A stretch of DNA of 64,000 nt from Prinsepia uniflora (Eukaryota; Streptophyta; Magnoliopsida; Rosales; Rosaceae), in the NCBI GenBank assembly GCA_032719365.1, contig CM064876.1:57035864-57099863 (forward strand), in the 5' to 3' direction. Both the position numbers and the translations under genes were made by a program. The notes below the pieces were generated by a model. That model was not told the origin of the DNA and searched no databases. It was given only the letters and a program-made list of their open reading frames with translations. Of this stretch, positions 37,533 through 47,609 are shown piece after piece; positions within the stretch are counted from its first letter, which is position 1, and every line of letters begins with the position of its first letter.

Positions 37533-38299
37533 ATAGATCCAACAAGTTCGATGGATGAAAATGTGGTTTCAAACGTGTTTTGGTTTTCAGTGAGACTTGA
37601 TGATGATGGTTTTTAATAATGGTCTTCCGATGTTTTGGGCTATGCCCGGATGATACGGTTTCGATGGTTTTGGGCTAAGGCCCGAGGTTTGAGAAAAGGA
37701 AATGAATTCGATTTTCTTAATGGTTTGAATGACTTGAGTATAAATTAGTTTTATGGAATGGCTTGATATGCATGCATTGGTTTTTAAATGGAGGGTATAA
37801 ATGTAATTGTGTATTCTGATAACTGGTTTTGAACTTATACTTTATTTTTGTCCACTCACAGTCTTTTTATGTTTTCGATACACTCCAGATTGTTGCGGTG
37901 CGGGCTGTTGGTCGAGAGAGACGGAGACATCATACACGCGATCCACAGTAGAGTCTGCACACTCTGGGAAGTTCGGAAGCTTTTGGACGGTCGGATCGAG
38001 AATCCCTTGTCCAACTTACGTGTCACATGGAGGTTGAATGTCGGTTTAACCTTCGTGTCATGCGTAAGTTAGACGGGAGCAGGACTTAGCCCTTAATCCC
38101 GGGGGATTGGGGGTAGGTCCTGTCACCCGTTTTGCAGGTAATCGGATGAAGGGGGCGACATTGTAGCTGCACTGTAGCAGGTGCGTGAGTTTCGAACGCA
38201 TTCACTTGCGGTAGCGCGTGGGCCCTATTTTCGAGGATTCGTGATTCCTGAAATTTACGGAAAAACGCGCAGCTCGAAATTGAGTAGCTTGGACGGTGT

Positions 38300-39124
38300 G
38301 TGAGTGGACATTTGTTTTATAAACTGATATGCATGCATAGTTAAATGTTTTACATGATTTAAGTTGCAATGGATTACATAATAATTCGATGTGGTTACGT
38401 GTTGATTTTGTGGATTATTTAATCCATTTTCGGGTACGTTTTACGAGAATGGTTTAAATGATGTTTTAGGCTAGGCGCGGGTTTGAAAATGGTGTTTTGA
38501 CTTGGTTTTAAGTCAGAATTGAGTTGAAAGGTTTTTGGGATGTAATCCCCTGACGGTATGAATTGTGATTGTGATGATTTCCTAGACGGTTGAAGCTAGT
38601 GGTAATTCCCAGACGACAGAAGCTTGGGGTGATTGTGATTGTTTCCTAGGCAGCCGAAGCTAGGGGTGTTCCCAGACGGCCGATGCTCGAGGTATATCTG
38701 TGTTTCCCAGGTAGCCAAAACTCGGGGTGTTCCCAAACGGCGGATGCTCGGGGTTTATGTGTGTTCCCAAGGAGCTGAAGCTAGGGGTGTTTCCCAGACG
38801 GCTAATGCTCGAAGTTATTAACTTTTTGTTGGTTGCCTACGCATAGTGCTGATGTGATTGTGTGATTGACTGTGCACTTGTGAGTAGTGCTATTTTATTA
38901 TTGTGCTTGATATTTAAGTACTGGTGGCGAGTACTGTTGTTGATGGTCCTTGTGATTGGTTTGATGATTTTCATGTGATTTGGCTTGAGAGCCAGTTGTT
39001 CATATGTTTTAGTCTATGCATGCATATTTTATAACTGGAGGGTAAAGTGATCCACTTTGAAATATATTTTCAAACGATGTTATTTTTGTCCACTTACACC
39101 TTTGTTGTTTTATTGACCCTTCAG
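38300..39124 (+). other. Putative leader intron 2 in the second-level solo LTR
   Basis: 825 bp. Donor GTGTGAGTGGACA (GT at 38300) pairs with TGTCCACTTACAC (39088-39100) over 13 bases with one G-U wobble. Acceptor CCCTTCAG|G ends at 39124. Confidence 0.45.
38579..38812 (+). repeat. Minisatellite of TTCCCAGACGGCCGAAGCTCGGGG-like units
   Basis: Seven or eight degenerate units of 24-36 bp alternating CCCAGACGG and GMTGCTCGGGG/GAAGCTAGGGG cores. Confined to the putative intron of this LTR. Confidence 0.7.
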
Positions 39125-40140
39125 GTCGTGGCACGAAGATCGGGGCTGATCGAGAGGCGGAGGCATGAGTGGGAGTTGTGCGGGTATCCCTTGTCTGGCA
39201 AGTGCTGAGATGAGTTTTTGAACTTCAGTTGACTTTTCAGACGGGAGTAAGACCGGACATGGTTATCAAAGTCCTTTTGGGACATGTCCTGTCAAATATG
39301 TTGGGCTAGTACCCGGGGATGAAAACTGTTTTGGGGTGGTGCTCGGGTTAAAATGTGTTTTGGTTTGGATTTTGTTTCTGGTATTGGTCAACCTTGTGCG
39401 ATTGGATCGTGATTTCTTAGTTGGACTCCGTTGATTCCCAGGGTCGGACACGGGCGTGGTCTGAGTTGGACTAGACATGTGTCGACAGAGTTGCACTCTA
39501 TAGATCCGTGGTTTTCTACTGGTAGTATAGATGTGATGCTAGTTGGACTAGCGGGCTGCTTGGACCAACAGTACGAGGTTTGACTTATGGCGAGTTGGAT
39601 TAGCGTGTTGGTTGGGCTAGCGTGATCTGGTTAGGCTTTTATTACTTGCGATGTGTTCAAAGGTTTTAAAAATGGCTTAGAGCCGGTGATTTCGGGGAAA
39701 TTTGGTGAATAACTGAATTTGTAAGGATATTTAAAAAGGATTTGGTTGTATATATATATATATATATTTATTTATTTATTTATGTGTGAATTAGTCATGG
39801 GAAGGTTAAATGGACTTAATCATACTCCAGTTGGATAGTAAAAAATTAATAATGGACATACTGAATAAGGGGAAATATTTGTAAGAAATAATAGGATTAA
39901 GAAGATATAACATTATTCTAGATATGGCCTAATGAGATCAAGGCTCAGACAATTTAAAATGTTAATAATTAACCTGTTGTTGGAGTTAGTGGGTTGGACC
40001 CTGTAAGGGTGGGTTTCAGTTGGTTAAGTTAATAAGATGTGGACATGGGTAGAATTGATGAGACCCCTTATCTGACAAGGGTTGTCAGACGAGAGCAGAA
40101 CCGATCCGGTCTTATGAAAATTAGAGACGGGTCCTTGTCA

Positions 40141-41399
40141 CATATCCCTAAATAGTTAGACATGGTAAAATATAATCATATATTATTAATTAACATAGCC
40201 TTCAAATTATATGAAATGGTTGGAGATGGCCTAAGAATCAACATTAATGGTAAGATCTACTTTTTTTTTTTCTCTTGTAATTTCAAATCAGTAAAAGTAT
40301 AGTTGAAATAAGGCTATATGGTAATCTGGGTTAAATTGCCCAAGGGGAAAAAGTGAAACCGTAAAGCTCATTATTGTGTACCACATAGATCTGTGATCTA
40401 CTTAACTACGATGTTTGACTTGCAAGAAAATTTGGGCATGGCAAATACTTTAACAATGGTTATGGTGTACACACTTACTTACCTAACCTTGAAGATCCTC
40501 CACCTTTTCATCCTCAACCAAACCAAATAGGACATTTTTTGGGCCACCTTCAACTTCATAACTCAAGCTTCTTATTTTAGTTGCAAGGACCAGTAAAATT
40601 TGAAGTTGGGATATCTGTGCATAGCTTAAGTTAGTAAACATGTGCTATCTTAACAAATAATTATGTTTTTGCTCATTTTAATGGTGGCCATGGAGTTTGC
40701 TCCAACACTGGACTCGTGCAAGAGCAAAAAATGTCACTTTTATGTGATTTAACACAAATCTACTGCCTTTGGGTTGGGGAGGTCCTCATTCATCTTCGCT
40801 GAGCTGTTATCGCTTGCAACTACAATGTGATGGTGTCTCTGCAATCAAGTTCATTCAACTATTACCTATCTAGGTCCAGCTTGTTCGGGCGAACTTTATA
40901 TGTACATCTTATTATTTTATTCTTATAATATTATGCTGTTAGATCGTGATATAAAAGTGACTTGTAAAGGGTGGGTGCGCACTAACAACCATTTTTTAAT
41001 AACACAATTCCTGGTGATGGAGATCTAAATGTCAAACTGTTTGAAAAAATAGCATTTATTACTTCGTATAATTACGTTGTAGTAGTTTTGGAAAGAACAA
41101 TGTTCTTAATCAATTAGAGAAGAAGCAAAGGATGAATTTTCTCCTTTCGTTTGACTCATCAACTCAGTGTATCTGTCAATTATTTTGCTGTAAAAAATAA
41201 TGAAAAGAATTTGCTCGGTGAAATATTTTAAAGAGGTAATTGAGATAGACAACTGTTTGTGGCTTCTCATCTCCAAAAAAAGAAGAAAAAGATCCCCCAA
41301 TTCGCCAAAATGCGTAATGCAAGAAGCCACAACCATGAAACCACAAAATCACCATTATATACATGAAGTACACAAAACTAAATTATGAACTCATTTCCA
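40141..41399. other. Unassigned host sequence
   Basis: About 1.26 kb of AT-rich DNA. No repeat, protein domain or RNA gene recognised. Short minus-strand frames at 41106-41373 show no conserved motif. Confidence 0.35.
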
Positions 41400-41758
41400 T
41401 TGAATGCCCTTACCTCTTCCATGGTTCCAAGGGTCATTCTTAGGACTTCTCTGCGTCCAATTTTCCTCCTTTCAAGCTTAAAATGACCCTAGGGACTTGA
41501 ATAACCTTCAAAGAGTCATAGTTAAATGCCGGAAGGTTTTCGTGGCACCTTGATCACTCATGGCCAAATCGTGGCCTTCACGGCTTCCTTCTCGGGGTCT
41601 GAGATAGCTTCTCCACAACACTCTTCTAGTCCTCTTCCCTTCCTTTCCCTTTATTCCTTCCTCATTATCCTCCTTTGATTCTTTATTTACGGTTTGGTTG
41701 ATGGGGTTTTCTCCATTTTCGGTTCATCCCCACCGAAACTCATACATGCCCCACAAAC

Positions 41759-41791
<33 letters not shown>
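41759..41791. repeat. (TA)n(CA)n compound microsatellite
   Basis: About ten TA followed by six CA dinucleotides. Confidence 0.9.
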
Positions 41792-42636
41792 AGGCTAAAT
41801 TGGTGATGAGAGTGGGAGGGAATTGTGAAGATCATTCTAGAACCTCCTAGGCTTTTATTGAAAATGACTAAAATGCCCTTATGTGAACAATTACCAAAAT
41901 ACCTGATAAGCATATAATTAAGCATCATTTTATACACTTTCTGCTTATCTTTTAATGTTTAAATACCTCTTTTAATGTTTAAATGCCAAACAATTGTAGA
42001 AAATAATATATTTTGTGAGAATTGTACAGAATTGGATAAAGCACGAAATTACGAGAATTTAGGCGAAAGAATCACCTCAATCGGAGTTATAAAGAAGAAG
42101 TTATGTTCGAATGAAAGGAGACCACAAAAAAATCACTGAGGAATTCGGTAACAAGCTACCGAACCCATTTTAAAAAACCCAGGAAACCATTTTGCACATG
42201 CGTACCGAATTTGGCCACTTTCTCTCAGCGCACGTGCGCCTAATTCACTGTCCTTTTTCTCGGCGCGTGTGCACCATGTTCCATCCCTCCCATTAGCGCG
42301 CACCTACCAAAGTTATACTCCAGCCTCCATGCGCGTTGACTGGCAATTTTCCGCACCCATTTCGACCGACGGTTACCGAATTTCTTGCCAAGCTTCAGCA
42401 GCTTCTTATTGATCCAATTCCTGTTCAATTTCCAGCAAGCATTTTCTTTCCATTTTAAGGAAAATTGTCCTTTTTAATTAGGATTTATTTCCCCTTTTTA
42501 AATTAGGAGTTTTTATTGCCTTTTTAATTAAGTTTTGTATTTATTCTTTCATTAGGATTTAGAATACCTTTTTCCTTTAGGACTTTAATTTAAATACATT
42601 AATCATTTTTCTTTTAGGATTTAAATTGTGAACTCC

Positions 42637-42644
42637 TATAAATA
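42637..42644 (+). promoter_or_regulatory. TATA box of solo LTR copy 3
   Basis: TATAAATA, conserved with copy 1. Confidence 0.55.
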
Positions 42645-42844
42645 GATAGACTTAGGTTATTTGTAAGAAGGTCGCCCATTTTTATACCAAAACTTTGTTT
42701 AACCAAATTTCTCTCTTCAATAATTCGAGATTGCTTTAGTAATAGCCAATTACACCATACTTCACCACAAACACCTTCATCCGCGGCAATCTAGGGCAAT
42801 TACCGGTTGTCTCACTAAGGAGTGTCGAGCCACTTTGCATCCCT

Positions 42845-43619
42845 AGGGAAATTCCCGAGATAAAAAGTGTAACATGATCCCCTTACCCTGTAATTGCCTT
42901 TTTCTATTGAATATCATTTTGTTGGATTGATTTTTAATATAATTCTAGTTTTATATCTTATATGAATTTCAATAATCTTCCATATGTTTCAATATCTTGG
43001 TTTTTTTTTATGCTTGTATGTTGTGCTTAATGCTTGATTAGATATAGGGGGTCTCGAGTCTAGATCATTGAAAGTGTCTAAGGAAATTCCCGACACGTAA
43101 TTGAGATAATATGTTTGTATTTCGTAGAACTAAGGTTATGGAATTTCGTAGATTTTAGAATTGGGATCATTTATGAATAAGTTAGGTTAAAAATGAGTTA
43201 CCATGTAAATAATAGATTAGGTTATTATCTCTAGGAAATTCCCGAGATAAAAAGTGTAACACGATCCCCTTACCTTATAATTGTCTTTTTCTATTGAATA
43301 TCGTTTTGTTGGATTGATCTTTAATATAGTTCTGGTTTTATATTTTATATGAATTTTAATAATCTTCCATGTGTTTCTATATCTTGGTTTTTGTTATACT
43401 CGTATGTTGTGTTTAAAGCTTGATTAGATATAGGGGGTCCCGAGTCTAGATCATTGAAAGTGTCCAGGGCAATTCCCGGCACGTACTTGAGATAATATGC
43501 TTGTATTTCGTAGAACTAAGGTTATGGAATTTCGTAGATTTTGGAATTGGTATAATTTATGAATGAGTTAGGTTAAAAATGAGTTAACCATGTAAATAAT
43601 AGATTGGGTTATTTTAGAG
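42845..43619 (+). repeat. ~387-bp direct tandem duplication in solo LTR copy 3
   Basis: AAATTCCCGAGATAAAAAGT at 42849 recurs at 43236. The two units stay alignable through GATTAGATATAGGGGGTC and AATAATAGATTRGGTTATT with scattered substitutions. Confidence 0.85.
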
Positions 43620-44159
43620 TAATTAATCATATAGGATAATAAAAAACAATTTACCCCCTAATTAAATAATCGAACGATAATCATACTTAGGTACCCTAAA
43701 TTCCCGGTCTAGAACGATTCCTATTTACCAATGCTACATCTACAAAAAAAAAATTTATTGTATGCGTTTTCAATAAATGTTAATTTAATGCTTAGTTTTT
43801 GCGTATCAATACCCTTAATCATGCTAGACATGTATCGAGTACATTTGACCTCCGATTCCAGCATATCGTCTGTCTATGAACTTAGGACTCTGATATCTTC
43901 TAAATGGTATTTCCAAAATGCCCAAAGGATATCCAGGTCAAAAAGTCAACCTTTGCCCTTCTAAGGAAAACTTGTCATTTTGTATTTTAATATCATCTGT
44001 GTTGTTACATTTCAGTCAATGTCTCAAATGTTGGATTTTGGGTAGATGAATGTGGAGTGGCCACAGTTGATCATAAGGGGTATAAATTTAAATCGATAAA
44101 TGGATGCTAAGGCAAGGAAAATATAAAGTTGGAATTAGACCGTGCAACAAACAATGAGC

Positions 44160-44884
44160 CCTGCTTATAGCCTAGCCTTCATTTTGAGGAATACTGGACT
44201 ACTATTGAAGGCAACAAAGCTGTTGTCGAATCTATATACACTAGGGGAGCCACAATGCAATAGAATGTCTTAGCATGCCAATCGCTATGCTACTCTAGCA
44301 TGAAAGTACAGTGGGATGCTTATCTACCAAAACTCAAACGATCCAAGCTAAGGTTGATAACATTGTACGATCTAGTAATACTCGTACTTCAGCTAATTGT
44401 TTGAGGAATTTGCACAGAGAGTTAGATGTATTGAACCAAGGAGAAATGTATTGGCGACAACGAGTCCATGCCAATTAGATTAAGAATGGAGATTAAAAAA
44501 CAAAAAACAAATTTTCCCAAAGTTAAGCAAAACAAGGGGTAGAAAAAAATGGTATTAGAGGGATCTAGAATGATGCCAGTCATTGATGCCAGTCATTGAT
44601 GCTAATACACATATCCAGGTGGCTTTGGATGTCGTACAACCGAGGATCACAACGATTCCGAATTTATAGTTATCATTACCGTTTAGTAAGGAAGAGATTG
44701 AGAAGTTACTATTTCAAATGTCACCAAGGCTATAGGAGTTGATGGAATGATGACTATTTTTTATCAACATTATTGGAGTTTTGTCAGTAATGAGGTGACT
44801 AAGCTTTATCTGTGGGTGTTGAATGAAGGGGTTGATTTTGGTGAGCTAAACCATATGTTCATTGCATTGACGAAAAATACGCTT
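44160..44884 (+). pseudogene. LINE/L1 ORF2 remnant (linker to start of reverse transcriptase)
   Basis: Non-LTR retrotransposon ORF2 encodes endonuclease and reverse transcriptase. Broken frames read FHFEEYWTT (44178), then LDVLNQGEMYWRQRVHAN (44421 on), the plant L1 linker signature, with an in-frame TAG right after. Next comes PFSKEEIEKLLFQMSP (about 44679), a one-base frameshift near 44725, and KAIGVDGM followed by FYQHYWSF, the start of the RT domain. Similarity stops near 44880 before the catalytic YADD region, where a minisatellite begins. Several disruptions make it an old truncated copy. The family is certain; the subfamily is unknown. Confidence 0.85.
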
Positions 44885-44888
44885 TGAC

Positions 44889-44983
44889 TCCAACATCGGA
44901 GAAATCTCGACGATCTGACGAAGAAATTTTTTTCGACGCCAATATCAAAAACCTCGACGGTCTAGCGGCGAGATAGCCTTCAA
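44889..44983 (+). repeat. 48-bp minisatellite, left part (about two units)
   Basis: Units resembling YGCCAACATCGGAGAAA, then CTCGACGATCTGACGAAG. The same repeat resumes at 61900, so LARD-B inserted in the array. Confidence 0.8.
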
Positions 44984-45148
44984 TGACAGGTCCCATCCCT
45001 AATTCCCCTGGATTATCGTGGGATGACCTGCTCTCGTCTGACACCACATGTCAGACAAGGTATAACATCGTGACGCAAACAAGGTTTCCAGAGTACGCAG
45101 CTTCATGTGATGCATCGGTCTCTACTACAGCCCGCATCTGCGATTAAC

Positions 45149-45598
45149 CTGAAATGTATCAAAACCATTAAAACTGTGAGTGGACAAAAATAAACAGTTT
45201 GGAAAACCAATTTCCGAAATCATCATTTAACCCACTGTTTTATAAAGCATGTCTGCATAAAAAAAACATGTAATCTCCAATGCTTTCTTAAATAAGTTAT
45301 GTTTCTTTTCAAAACCAAAATATGTGAAAACATTTGGACACTAAACAATAATCGAAAACATGACCAATCCTTGTATCCATCATCAATCTCATCTCATATC
45401 ATCATCAGTCACGTCATCCGTGCAAGGCATGCAAATAAGCTCCAGGACAACTCAAGTCCGAGCACGTCGCCATGAACAAATCTACGGTCGACGTTCATAT
45501 CATCGTGAACAAATCAACGACCGATATCATAAATAAGCACTCCTGAGCCAACCTCCCACGCCTGCTCGTCAACAAGCAGTGCATCGTGACCTCTCCCG

Positions 45599-45635
<37 letters not shown>

Positions 45636-46358
45636 GGGTGGGGGTGGGGGGGAAGCGAGCAACATATCATAGGGACCTCTCCGAGGAACACATTCACAAT
45701 TGGAGTCACATCAATATCAAGAGGATGGTCTCAGTGAAAATAGTTATCAAACCTCATAAGCACATTTTCACGAACACTTTGCTTTCAAAACAATCATGTG
45801 TCTCACGTAGGGTCTCAGCCCAAAACCAAATCTCATCAATTAACACCATCATTTATTTAAAACATCTCAATAGGGCCTTTTCCCAAAGCATAGCTTTCAC
45901 AAAGTAGTTTCCATAAAACCATCGTAAAACACTATCCAGAACTCATTTCACAAATCACAATCTTTCTTTCAAATTCACATGGACTCACACTCTGTGTCAA
46001 ACATCTTTCCAACAGGGTCACAAGCCCGAAACATAATTTCATAAATTTGAAAACCATTTTAGATCCAAATATTCAAATCCACAAATCATCATTCCAAGCA
46101 TAATCAAAACCATTCATTTCCAAACCAGCATTCAAATCACTATTCAAATAACCTTTAGTGAAATCTCAAGCACGTAGAAACCTCGGCCTAAGCCCAAAGT
46201 ATAACATAAAGCATAAATACGTGCACAATATCATTTTCAACAAAAATGATCAGCAATCATAATCAAATCATTATGTAATCATTGCATTTCAAACTATTAT
46301 CATAAGAAATTTAAAGCATTTATGCATGTACCATATTTATAAACAATTGTCCACTCAC
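45149..46358 (-). other. Putative leader intron 2 in LARD-B
   Basis: 1210 bp on the minus strand. Donor TGTGAGTGGACAA and branch-point block TTGTCCACTCACA are perfect 13-base complements, the longest uninterrupted pairing in the window. Confidence 0.5.
45601..45652. repeat. G-tract: 34-G homopolymer plus GGGTG-like tail
   Basis: 34 consecutive G followed by T-interrupted G runs. The other LTR is deleted at this place. The true length is uncertain because such runs are error-prone in sequencing; a G-quadruplex is possible. Confidence 0.7.
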
Positions 46359-46725
46359 ACACAGTCCACACTGCGCGCTCAAAACTGGCGCCGTAAGCCA
46401 ATTCGAAGCTTTCGGAACCACTTGACCTATCAAAGTCACACTCTAAAAATCCAAATAAGTCCATATGTAAACACCCCCTAAACCCCGAAAAAGTAAAAGT
46501 GTCCCAAACACGCTTCCTGAGACAACCAAATAACCAAATAATCACTAACCAAATAATCCCCGATCAACCTGAAACAACCACCATTGGATTCAGAACGTCG
46601 ACACTTTTCAAACAAGACTGGTTTGACCTCGAAATTCTCACCAATGCGCCCTCATGCGCCGGTCAAAGTTTGGTCAACACTGATTAATGCTGACGTCAAT
46701 CTGACATCTGACATCTGATAACTAC

Positions 46726-46997
46726 CATGTGGCACTCCGTGACTGGTGCCACATGTCACCTTACGACACGTGCCACGTGTCATATGATGATGTCACCTAT
46801 TGTCGTCATCTTGCCACGTGTCATGCCATATCACCTACCATGTCACTCTACCAACCCTGACATGTTGCCACTTGGGGCCAAGTGGCCAGGTGAGAGGGAG
46901 AGGGCCAGGTGCTCTGACAACGCTGACGTGAACTTGCCACGTCGATGCTCACTGGACCTTACACCTCACCACGTATCAGCACCTGGTTGGCCACAGT
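46726..46997 (-). promoter_or_regulatory. Cluster of CACGTGGCA/CATGTGGCA motifs in LARD-B LTR
   Basis: At least eight G-box/ABRE-like cores (e.g. GCCACGTGTCAT) with CATGATGATGTCA-type spacers, like the cluster at 25871-26057. It lies upstream of the second donor in element orientation. Confidence 0.45.
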
Positions 46998-47609
46998 TAC
47001 AAAGCCCCAAAGTCCAAACCAAAAAATCCAACACACACTGGCTTACCTGTTTCAATGGGTTTCCTGGACGGCCACCGCGGCTCCGCCGTCCTTCACCGTC
47101 TCTCATGACCTCTCTCACTCTCTCAATCACTCTTTGTTCCCTCAGACTAGCAGTAGATGCAGAAGGAAAATGGGGAGGGGCTTCAGGTAGAAGAAAATGG
47201 AAGGAAGAGAGAAAATGAGACGAGGTTGTGTGATGAAGATGGTGGGCATAGGTTAGGTGACACTTGTCACTCATCCTATGGCCCCAAACCAGATGTTTTG
47301 CATCCACAACAAACAAACAAAAGTCAACCCTTCTCATAAAATGTATTACCGTAAAATCAAATTTAACCGTTCTAGACTCGTAACTTTCCTGTACGATGTC
47401 CAAATTCATTGTGCTACTTTTCTACATACTCGTAAGGCATCAATCTATGTAATAGGCCTCGGTCCACATGCAATTGATCTTCTAGGTCAAAAGCCAACAT
47501 TTTTCCTTCTAGGGGAAGAATTGTCATTTTTACCTTAATCGACCAATTAATCTAAATTTAATCCTTTATTAACCTCGATAATCACAAAGTTTCAGGATGG
47601 GTCGTTACA

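Larger units (their letters stand above)
27491..38125 (+). mobile_element. Third-level element, internally deleted, gag-pol lost
   Basis: 5' LTR 27491-29941, a 340-bp interior (29942-30281), then a 3' LTR lacking its first ~1.5 kb (30282-30478 plus 37354-38125). The interior after the primer site has no gag or pol similarity. Ends are TGTAAAGACC and GGTCCTGTCA; flanks CGCAT and CCCGT match at 3 of 5 bases. It is deleted in the same pattern as the 13163 element. The gag-only element inserted into its 3' LTR. Confidence 0.75.
26646..39294 (+). mobile_element. Second-level solo LTR
   Basis: Segments 26646-27490 and 38126-39294 (about 2.0 kb), TGTAACGACCCG to ATGTCCTGTCA, with a perfect duplication AATAT (26641-26645 and 39295-39299). 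The right segment has donor GTGAGTGGACA (38300), RY motif (38329-38336), a minisatellite (38579-38812), branch-point block TGTCCACTTACAC (39088-39100) and acceptor CCCTTCAG|G (39124). Confidence 0.85.
25011..40140 (+). mobile_element. Outermost solo LTR of the four-level nest
   Basis: Segments 25011-26645 and 39295-40140 (about 2.5 kb) begin TGTAACGACCC and end GGGTCCTTGTCA. The terminal hairpin (40071-40089) is present. Donor GAG|GTATGT (25697) and acceptor GATAG|G (26371) remain. The second donor has lost its GT (TATGAGTGG near 26435), and no second branch-point/acceptor unit is seen. The flanks (CTTTT, CATAT) are not a duplication, so one end may be rearranged. Confidence 0.65.
41904..43808 (+). 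mobile_element. Solo LTR of the TGATA...TATCA family, copy 3
   Basis: 1905 bp, TGATAAGC to GCGTATCA, with perfect duplication ATACC (41899-41903 and 43809-43813). This copy defines the family boundaries. TATA box at 42637-42644. A ~387-bp tandem duplication occupies its 3' half. No internal region of this family is present in the window. Confidence 0.88.
41400..44009 (-). mobile_element. Old minus-strand LTR fragment interrupted by a solo LTR
   Basis: Outside the solo LTR, the right arm (43809-44009) ends in GTTGTTACA, i.e. TGTAACAAC on the minus strand. It carries a decayed U3 module (GTCTGTCTATGAACTTAGGACT). The left arm (up to 41903) has a matching pyrimidine-rich, AAATGCCC-containing sequence. 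The left boundary is not clear. Confidence 0.5.
44984..47609 (-). repeat. 3' LTR of LARD-B
   Basis: 2626 bp. Minus-strand leader signals: donor AACAG|GTAAGC (47046), acceptor GATAG|G (46427), 68-nt mini-exon 46359-46426, donor GTGAGTGGACAA (46358), branch-point block TTGTCCACTCACA (45175-45187), acceptor TTTCAG|G (45149), hairpin GTCTGACA/TGTCAGAC (45036-45056). It lacks about 330 bp that the other LTR has (61.0-61.28 kb). Confidence 0.88.

Noticed and set aside
25006..40145. Target duplication for the outer solo LTR
   Set aside because: CTTTT and CATAT do not match; an end has probably been rearranged.
41106..41373. Possible small host gene on the minus strand
   Set aside because: Two overlapping 65-76 codon frames without domain, conserved start context or splice partners I can support.
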